Source of the DNA: Planctomicrobium piriforme
GTDB lineage: Bacteria; Planctomycetota; Planctomycetia; Pirellulales; UBA1268
Length of the DNA stretch: 37,360 bases
Direction: 5' to 3'
Assembly (NCBI GenBank): GCA_945861585.1
Contig: CAMAVC010000030.1
Location: 1-37,360, forward strand
Made by a program: the position numbers and the translations under genes. Numbering within the stretch: the stretch's first letter is position 1; the number at the start of each line of letters is the position of its first letter. Under the pieces are notes generated by a model. That model made no database searches. It saw only the letters and a list, made by a program, of their open reading frames with translations, and was not told the DNA's origin. Of the stretch, positions 8,304 through 16,500 are shown piece after piece.

Positions 8304-8534
8304 ATGACTACGAACGTGATTTCGATCCCCGTTGATCCCCCGACAGCCGATGCCTATCAAGCGGCAACCGCGAGGGAGCAACGCCAATTGCAGGTGTTGT
8401 TGCGGTTGCGGTTGCGTGAACTCACGAGCCAGCCCATCCGTTCGCTCGATGAGATGCTGGAAGAGGTCGGTCGTCATGCCGAAGCCCAGGGCCTGACTTC
8501 TGAACTCCTCGACTCGATGCTCGGCGAGTCGTGA
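8304..8534 (+). CDS. Small antitoxin-like partner of a PIN-domain toxin
   Basis: This 76-aa acidic, helical protein has no recognisable DNA-binding fold by eye. Its pattern of a short beta start (VISIPVDPPTADAYQAA), a helix QRQLQVLLRLRLREL, then SLDEMLEEVGRHAEAQGLTSELLDSML resembles the small proteins often encoded directly before PIN toxins in cyanobacteria and planctomycetes (from memory). It ends one base before the GTG of the PIN gene, the arrangement expected of an antitoxin-toxin pair. It is divergent from the sugar-acid operon and probably an independent module inserted between that operon and its regulator. Confidence 0.7.
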   Translation: MTTNVISIPVDPPTADAYQAATAREQRQLQVLLRLRLRELTSQPIRSLDEMLEEVGRHAEAQGLTSELLDSMLGES

Positions 8535-8535
8535 C

Positions 8536-8934
8536 GTGCGGGTGGTTTTTGATACGGGCGTTGTGATCAGCGGCCTGCTGCTCCCCAGATCGGTGCCCAG
8601 ACAAGCGATCCAGGCCGCACGAACCCGGGGCGATCTCTTGGTTTCACTTGCGACGCTCGAGGAACTCGACGACCTCCTACGGCGGTCCAAGTTCGACGGC
8701 TACGTGACCGAGGAACAGCGACTCGAGTTTCTCGCAGCCTACATCCGTGAAGCCGTGGAGGTCCCGGTGAACATCAGCCTCAAGATGTGCCGCGACCCCA
8801 CCGACGACGAATTTCTTGAACTGGCCGTTGAAGGGAGAGCAACGCATATCGTCTCTGGGGATCCAGACCTCCTGACAATGCACTCATTTCGTGGCGTTGC
8901 CATCGTGAACCCTCGCCAGTTTCTGTCGACTTGA
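8536..8934 (+). CDS. PIN-domain toxin-like ribonuclease (COG1569/TIGR00305 type)
   Basis: This 132-aa PIN protein is expected to be a metal-dependent RNase. Acidic residues fit the fold: D6 in VVFDTG, E42/E43 in LEELDDLL, D87/D90/D91 in RDPTDDEFLELA, and D109/D111 in VSGDPDLL. The usual DTN after the first strand is DTG here. It starts at GTG 8536, one base after the antitoxin stop; GTG 8542 is an alternative. It is convergent with the XylR-like regulator, separated from it by a tandem repeat. The toxin function is inferred from family and gene pairing. Confidence 0.9.
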   Translation: MRVVFDTGVVISGLLLPRSVPRQAIQAARTRGDLLVSLATLEELDDLLRRSKFDGYVTEEQRLEFLAAYIREAVEVPVNISLKMCRDPTDDEFLELAVEGRATHIVSGDPDLLTMHSFRGVAIVNPRQFLST

Positions 8935-8967
8935 TCGCTGACAGTCGCTGCGGAGCAGTTCGCTGAT

Positions 8968-9072
8968 AAGCCCGAGGCGTGAGCCGAGAGGATGCCCGAC
9001 GCAAGCCCGAGGCGTGAGTCGAGAGGATGCCCGACGCAAGCCCGAGGCGTGAGCCGAGAGGATGCCCGACGC
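8968..9072. repeat. Three tandem 35-bp repeats between convergent genes
   Basis: Units lie at 8968-9002, 9003-9037 and 9038-9072, starting AAGCCCGAGGCGTGAGCCGA; the middle unit has a single C-to-T change. Within each unit GCCCGAGGC near the start and GCCCGACGC at the end form near-direct halves. The array ends exactly where the regulator stop codon (9073-9075) begins. There are no spacers, so it is not a CRISPR. Similar GCCCGAGGCGT repeats are, from memory, common between planctomycete genes. Confidence 0.95.
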
Positions 9073-10266
9073 TCAGTGGCCGCGGGCGGCAGCGCGGTAC
9101 TTGAGCGGCGTCATGCCGGTCGTGCGCCGCATGAGCGTGGCCAGGTATTCGCCCGTGCCAAAGCCACTCGCATGCGCCACCTTCGGAATCGGCATGTCGG
9201 TCGTGGCGAGAAGGTGCTTCGCCCGTTCCAGCCGCACGCGGCGGATCTCGTCGGCCGGCGAGCGGCCGAGCGACTCCTGAAAAAATGGCTCCAGGCTGCG
9301 GCGGGCGATCGGCACCGCCTGGAGGATGTCTTCGACCTGAATCGGCTCAGTGGCGTGCTCGCGGATGAAGCCGAGCGCCTGCAGGAGCGCCGGATTTTGA
9401 ATCAGCAGCGCGTCGGTGCTCTGCCGGGCGATGATCCCGATCGGAGGCACGAGCACAGGAGCCTGCGGAACGGATTTCCCCTGCATCAAGCGCTGGAGAA
9501 GCTCGGCTGCCGTCTCACCGATCTGCTCGGTGGCCACGCCGATCGCCGAGAGCTGCGGCAGACAGCACTCGCAGAGGAGGGGATCGTCGTTGCCTGAGAG
9601 CACGGCCACGTCTTCCGGCACGAGCAGGCCCGCGAGCCGGCAGGCGTGGATCACCGCCCGCCCCTGCGAATTGTTCCAGGTGAGCACGCCGACCGGCTTG
9701 GGAAGTTTCCGCAGCCACTCGAGCAGTGACGCAGGAATATCGGCCACCTCGGGCCGGTCGCCGAGGGCCAACACATGGCAGGCGCAGCCCTTCTCGCCCA
9801 GCAGAGTTGAAAACGCTTCCCGATGCTCGCGCACGTACGACAGCTTTTGCAGCCCCACGTAGCCAAAGTGCTTGAAGCCCCGGTCGAGGAAATGCCGCGC
9901 CGCGAGCGTCCCGCCGGCTGCCACGTCGCTGCACACCCTCGGCACTGCGGCTGCCCGGCCCGCCAGCGCAATGCTCGAGACATTGACGATCGGCACACCC
10001 GCCCGCAGCAACGACTCGGCCGTCTTCGGCGTGGAAAGCCGGGCGATCACGCCATCCCCGCGCCACCCGGCCGGAAGGAGACAGCGCTCCCCCTCTGGCT
10101 CCACCTGCAAGAGCCAGGGGCCATGCTTGTGGGCGAACGCCGAGATCCCCTTGATGATCCCCCGGCCCCAGCCTGACGCAGTGGACACGAGCACCGTCAC
10201 CCGCGGAAAGGGGGCGGGCGGGTGCGTGGCGGGCTGGCGTTCGAGCGAAACCTGGGAGCGGCCCAT
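9073..10266 (-). CDS. XylR-like AraC-family transcriptional regulator with periplasmic-binding-protein-like sensor
   Basis: This 397-aa regulator begins with a LacI/RbsB-type ligand-binding domain (about residues 20-280, starting RVTVLVSTASGWGRGIIKGI and containing VLSGNDDPLLCECCLPQLSAIGV in two adjoining parts). It ends with an AraC/XylS two-helix-turn-helix domain (about residues 295-395, with GRSPADEIRRVRLERAKHLL and PIPKVAHASGFGTGEYLATL). This architecture is that of E. coli XylR and of many planctomycete sugar regulators. GAGGG stands 6 nt before ATG 10266. Neighbours suggest control of the dgoK operon (separated by the toxin-antitoxin pair) and perhaps of the divergent PEP-CTERM gene. 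Direct repeats in the upstream region are candidate binding sites. The inducer is unknown and presumably a sugar or sugar acid. Confidence 0.93.
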   Translation of the reverse strand: MGRSQVSLERQPATHPPAPFPRVTVLVSTASGWGRGIIKGISAFAHKHGPWLLQVEPEGERCLLPAGWRGDGVIARLSTPKTAESLLRAGVPIVNVSSIALAGRAAAVPRVCSDVAAGGTLAARHFLDRGFKHFGYVGLQKLSYVREHREAFSTLLGEKGCACHVLALGDRPEVADIPASLLEWLRKLPKPVGVLTWNNSQGRAVIHACRLAGLLVPEDVAVLSGNDDPLLCECCLPQLSAIGVATEQIGETAAELLQRLMQGKSVPQAPVLVPPIGIIARQSTDALLIQNPALLQALGFIREHATEPIQVEDILQAVPIARRSLEPFFQESLGRSPADEIRRVRLERAKHLLATTDMPIPKVAHASGFGTGEYLATLMRRTTGMTPLKYRAAARGH

Positions 10267-10527
10267 CCGTAACCCTCAAGCAACATTTTTTCCCGAGGGC
10301 CTCGAGTATACCGCCCCCGCCAGCTTCGTGACGCATTTCGGAAGATTTTTCACGTGATTCCGCCGCATGGCCGCATGCCGCAGGTTGCGGCGTCTTTCGG
10401 CAGCCGCTGTGACGCTTTTGGGAAGAAAAAAGACGCAACCAGGCCGTAGAGCCTGCCCGTTTTCCGCACTAGATTTTTGGGAGTGGTTTTTGGTGGCGGG
10501 CATTCTCTAGGGCAACGCACCGCGGCT
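10267..10527. promoter_or_regulatory. Divergent upstream region with direct repeats, possible XylR-like operators
   Basis: These 261 bp separate the regulator from the plus-strand PEP-CTERM gene. Three related boxes occur on the plus strand: GACGCATTTCGGAAG at 10330-10344, GGCGTCTTTCGGCAG at 10389-10403, and GACGCTTTTGGGAAG at 10411-10425. The last two start 22 bp apart, about two helical turns, as expected for AraC-type tandem half-sites. No clear -10/-35 pair was recognised. The operator call is inference. Confidence 0.4.
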
Positions 10528-13500
10528 ATGGCGATTCCTCTCACACTCTGTTTGAGGCTTCGCGCTCGACGAGCGCTGCTGGCAGTCGCCTGCGCGGTTG
10601 GTTGTCTTGCGGCACCGTCTCACGCCGTCGCCCAGACGAGCGGCACGTGGACGAGCACGACCGGCGGCACGTGGGGCGACTCCGCCAACTGGTCGCCCGG
10701 CCCCATCGCGAGCGGTACCGGTGCCGTGGCCAACTTCAGCACGCTTAACATCACGGGCGTGCAGACCGTGACGCTCGACGCTCCGATCACGACCGGCACG
10801 CTTCTCTTCGGTGACACGACGCCCAGTGCGGCAACCGGCTGGACGCTGACGAGCAGCACGCTCACGCTCGCCGTCGCATCGGGCGCGCCGACGATCAGCG
10901 TGACCGGGCTCGGCAACGCGACCGTGTTCGGCAATCAGGCTGCCACGATCTCGAGCGTGATCGCCGGCTCGAGCGGCCTCAACAAGTCGGGCACGAGCGC
11001 CCTCGTTCTGTCGGGCGTCAACACGTATTCGGGCAACACGACCGTCAACGGCGGCTTCCTCGTGCTCAACAACGCCTCGGCCCTCGGCAATTCGTCGAGC
11101 GTGACCGTGTCTTCGGGCGCGATGACGATCGGCAATGGAATCACGATCGGCGCTGGCAAGTCGTTGACGAACAACAGTCCTGGGAACGCCAGTTACGGCG
11201 GCCTCACCGCGATCTCGGGCGGCACCGGCACGTGGGCCGGGTCGGTCACGTTTGGCTCAGGCGCGCGATTCGGCTACGACAACAACAGCGTCCTCGTCAT
11301 GTCGGGCTCGATCGGCGGCTCGAATACGCTCCTCATCAGCGGCAACGATACTGCACAAAACCGTACGTCTGTCGACACGCGATACGCAGTGGTGATCTCC
11401 GGCACCACCAACGGCTACACCGGCACCACGGCGGTCGCCCGCGGCGTGCTCAAGATCGGGGCCGACAATGCCCTGCCGACGAGCACGACGCTCGACATCC
11501 GCTCGACCGCTCTGAGTGCCGCGCAAGATGCGGCTGCCTTCGATCTCAACGGGTTCAACCAGACGGTCGCGGTCCTGAACAGCAGCGCCATCACGGCCTC
11601 ATCGGGCTCTGTGGGGAACGCATCCGCGTTCCTCACGAACTCCTCCGCGACGACCAAGACCTTCACGGTGAATCAGGCCACCACCGGGACGTTCTACGGC
11701 ATCATCACGGGCAACCTCGCATTCACGAAGGGGGGCGCCGGAAACCTCACGCTGGCTCCGACACTGGTGACGACCGCCTCGACGAGCACCACTGGCACGA
11801 GCACGTTCTCCGGCGACACTTTCGTCTCCGCCGGCACGCTGACGCTCGGCAACGCCAACGCCCTCTTCGGCAGCACGTTCGACACGGCGAGCACCGGCAC
11901 GCTCTCGCTCGGCACGCTCTCAGCCGCCACGTTCGGTGCCCTCAAAAACTCGGGCACGTTCACGCTCACAAATTCTGGCTCGGCATTCACGCTCTCCGTC
12001 GGCGGAAACAACGTGTCGAGTTCGTTTGCCGGTCGGCTCACCGGCCTCGGCGGCCTCACGAAGGTGGGCAGCGGCACGCTTACGCTCACGGGTGCCACGA
12101 GCGACTACAACGGGGCCACGACGCTCGGTGGCGGCGCCCTCGCCCTCGGGTCTGCCAATGCCCTGCCCGCCTCGGGCACGATCACGTTTAGCGGCGGCGC
12201 GCTGCAATACTCGGCGAGCAACACGACCGACTACACGGCCCGCATCGCGAGCAGCGGCTCCGCGGTGGCGATCGACACGAATGGCCAGGCCGTGACGTTC
12301 GCCGGCGGCATCGGATCGACCAACACCGGCGGCCTCACAAAACTCGGCTCCGGCACGCTCACGCTCTCGGGATCGAGCGCCTACACCGGAGCGACGACGC
12401 TCGCCGCCGGCGTCCTCGCTCTTGGCAACGCGAATGCCATCGCCGCCGCGGGCAACGTCACGTTCACCGGTGGCACGCTGCAATACTCGGCGTCGAACAC
12501 GGCCGATCTCGCCTCCCGGATCGTGAGCAGCACATCCGCGATCGCGATCGACACCAACGGCCAGACCGTCGCCTGGGCCGGCAACCTGGCAAACACCAAC
12601 ACCGGCGGCCTTACGAAGACTGGCTCGGGCCTCCTCACGCTTTCGGGATCCAACACATTCACCGGCCCGATCACGATCACGGGCGGCACGCTCGCGGTCA
12701 GCGGATCGTTTGCGTTCCCGACGGGCGTCACCGGCGTATCGCTCAACGGCGGAGCACTGCAGGCGACGGGTAGTGTCGGACTGAACTCGCCGGGAGGCAT
12801 CCCGAGCGGCGCGACGATCACGCTCGGCGCTTCGGGCGGCGCGCTCGTGAACAATCTGGGAAACAATCAATGGTATATAAACTCCGCCATCACGGGCGGG
12901 GCAGGCACCGGGGCTCTTACCTTCGCGGGCACAAGCACCAGTGACATCGTCCTCACCGGCAACTCGTCCTTTACGGGCGGCTCAATTCTCTCGGCTGCAC
13001 AGGTGGCCATTTCCACCGATACCGCCCTTGGCACGGGAACCATCACATTCTCCGGCGGGAGCATCCGCGCGACGAGCAGCGGCCCACGGACGCTGGCCAA
13101 CACCTTCACGATTGCGGCAGACACCACGTTCAGCACCGGCGCATTTACCAGGGATCTTACGTTCACCGGCCCAGCCACGATCACCGGGGCCACGCGGACG
13201 ATTACCGTGAGCGACACCATCTCGATTGCGAGTTTGGCAGGTGCGATTGGCGACGGTGGCAATACCTACGGTCTCGTGAAGGCCGGCGTCGGCATCCTCG
13301 CCCTCGGGGGCTCGAACACCTACTCCGGCACGACGACGTTCTCCGCCGGCACGCTCCGGCTCGATAATTCGAGCGCCCTTGGGGGCAGTGGCAACCTCAC
13401 ATTCACCGGCGGCGGGCTCCAGTACAGCGGCTCGAACACGGCGGACTATTCGGCCCGGATCGTGGGGAGCAGCGGCGCGATCGCGATCGACACCAACGGC

Positions 13501-16500
13501 CAGAGCGTGTCGTTTGCAAGCGCCCTCGCTGCTGGCAACTCTGGTGGCCTCAGGAAGAGTGGCGCCGGCACGCTCACGCTCGCCGCCGACAACGCCTACA
13601 CCGGCCTGACCACAGTGACCGGCGGCACGCTGCAGGTCGGCAATGGCGGCACAACCGGCTCCATCACCGGCAACGTGACGCTCTCCAACACGAGCGGCCT
13701 AGTCTTCAATCGCTCGGATTCGCTCACCTACGCCGGCTCGATCTCCGGCACCGGCTCGATGACAAAACTCGGCGCGGGCACGCTCTCGCTCTCGGGCAAC
13801 AATTCGATCAACACCACGACGATCGCCGGCGGCACGCTCTCGATCACGGGCACAGGCGCGCTGCCGGGCACCTTCACGCTCGACGGCGGTACGCTCGTCA
13901 ACGCCACGGGTGCTAGCAGCTTCGGCAAGGGTTTGGGCGCCTTTTCGGTCGGCCCGGGCGGGGGTGCGCTCCGCTCGGATGTCCGTGTGGACGCCGGGGG
14001 CGTCATCTCCGGCACGTCGCTAACGGCGCTCCTGACGTATGGACCGACCACCACCGGATCCACCGGAATCTTGCTCGTGATCTCCGGCAACAACACCTAC
14101 GCCGCCAGCACGAAGGTCGAGGCGGGCATGGCGGTCGTCGTGGACAACAACAACGCCTTCGGAACTGGCACGCTCGAGTTGGCCGGGGCGTCGATCCGGA
14201 CCCGCAACAATGCGGTACGCACCCTCACCAATGCCCTCGTTATTTCCGGAAACACGCTGTTCAACAGCTCCGCTGCGACGGACAACGACCTCATCTTTAC
14301 CGGTTCGACCACGCTCTCAGGCGGCACGCGCACGCTGCAGGTCGAGTTCAACACAGTCGCCGGCGGCACCGGCGCTGGCCTCATGGGCGTGATCGGCGAC
14401 GCTGGAAATGGCTACGGAATCACGAAGACTGGGGCGGGCGTGCTCACGCTCGGCGGGGCCAACACCTACTCGGGCGCGACGACGCTCAACTCCGGCACGC
14501 TCCGGCTCCTGAACCAAAATGCCCTGCAAAACTCGACACTCACGCTTTCAGGTACGGGTGTGGTGTTGCTCGACGCCGCAGTGTCGGGCAATGCGTTCAC
14601 GTTCGGCGGCCTCGCGGCGTCGAGCACGGCGGCCACGCTCGCCCTGCAAAACTCGGTCGCCACTTCGATCGCCCTCCAGGTCGGCGGGAACAACGCGAGC
14701 ACGACCTACGCCGGCTCGCTCACCGGCGGCGGCTCGCTCGAGAAGTTGGGCACGGGCTCGCTCATCCTTTCCGGCTCCAACACGTACTCGGGCACGACAA
14801 CCGTGACCGCCGGCACGCTGCAGGTCGGAAGCGGTACGACGGGCTCCATCTCCGGCAACGTCGTCAACAACGCGGCGCTCGTGTTCGGCAGGTCCAACTC
14901 GGCCAGCTACTCGGGCGACATCAGCGGATCGGGCTCTGTCACGAATTCCGGGGCCGGCACCTTCACGCTCTCCGGCTCAAACAGCTACGCCGGCCCGACC
15001 ACGCTCGCCGGCGGCGTGCTCGCCCTCGCCAGTGCGAACGCCCTGCCATCCAGCGGCACCGTCACGTTCACCGGCGGCGCCCTCCAGTATTCAGGCTCCT
15101 ACTCGACCGACCTGTCGTCGCGGATCGCAGGCAGTTCCGGTGCCGTCTCGATCGACACCAATGGCCAAAGCATCGCGTTTTCGAGCGCCCTCGCCGCGAG
15201 CAACGTCGGCGGCCTCACGAAAAGCGGCTCGGGCACGCTCACTCTCTCGGCGGCAAACGGCTTCACTGGCGCGGTCACGCTCGGCGGTGGCGTCCTCGCC
15301 CTCGGCAACGCGAATTCCCTGCCTGCCTCTGGCGACATCCGGTTCACCGGCGGCACGCTCCAGTATTCCGCCAGCAATACGGGCGATTACTCGAGCCGGA
15401 TCGTGAGCAGCACAGCGGCGATCGCGATCGACACCAATTCCCAGAATGTCACATTCGCCTCCGCGCTCGCAGCCAGTAACTCGGGCGGCCTCGTGAAGAG
15501 CGGCGCCGGCATCCTCACGCTCTCGGCGGCCAACACCTACTCTGGCACGACGACAATCGCTTCCGGTGGAGACTATCTCGTCCTCAATAACGCTGCCGCA
15601 CTTGGCAGTTCGTCGCAAATCGATGTCAGCGGCGGGTCCCTCGCGATTGGCAGCGGCATCACGACCGGAGCCGGCAAGACGGTGACCGTATTCTCAAATG
15701 GCGCTAACTCCGACGGCGGCCTCACGGCGATCTCGGGCGGCACCGGCACCTGGGCTGGAACTGTCAGCCTCAGCGGCGGGCGGTTGGGCGTCAACAACAA
15801 CAGCAGCCTCGTCATCACGGGGTCGGTCGGTGGCAGCGGCCTTACTCTCAGCGCCTATGGCGACGGCATAACGAACACCGGCTCGGCCTACGGCGTCACG
15901 CTCGCCGGCCCGACTGGCTACACGGGCGACACAGGGCTCATCCGCGGCTGGCTCAAGATCGGTGCCGACAACACGCTGCCCGTCGGCACGACGCTCAACG
16001 TGTACAGCCTCTCCAACGCCATCGCCGCTCAACAAGCCGCCACGTTCGACCTGAACGGCTTCAACCAAACCGTCGCCGGCCTGACGAGCACCGGCAACAA
16101 CGCCAAGCTCGGCTACGCCAACGGCTACGTGACGAACACCGGCGCCGCCGTGAAGACGCTGACGGTGAATCAGGCCTCATCCGGCACGTACACCGGCCTC
16201 ATCACCGGCAACCTCGCCTTCACGAAGACTGGCGCCGGCAACCTCACGCTGGTGCCGTTGCTCGTGACGACGGCGGAATCCCAGGCGTTTGTGAACGGCA
16301 CGAACACCTTCACGGGCGACACGCTCGTGTCGGCCGGCACGCTCACGCTCTCGAGCGCCACCACGAGCACATCGCTCGCCCTCGCCGGCAGCATGTTCGA
16401 TACATCGGGCGCAGGCACGCTTTCGTTCGGCACGATGACCGCGGCCACGTTCGCCGGCCTGAAGGGCTCGGGCACCCTGGCCCTGCAAAACGGATCAAGC

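Noticed and set aside
8968-9072. Possible CRISPR array
   Set aside because: The three 35-bp units are directly adjacent with no spacers, and no cas gene is nearby.
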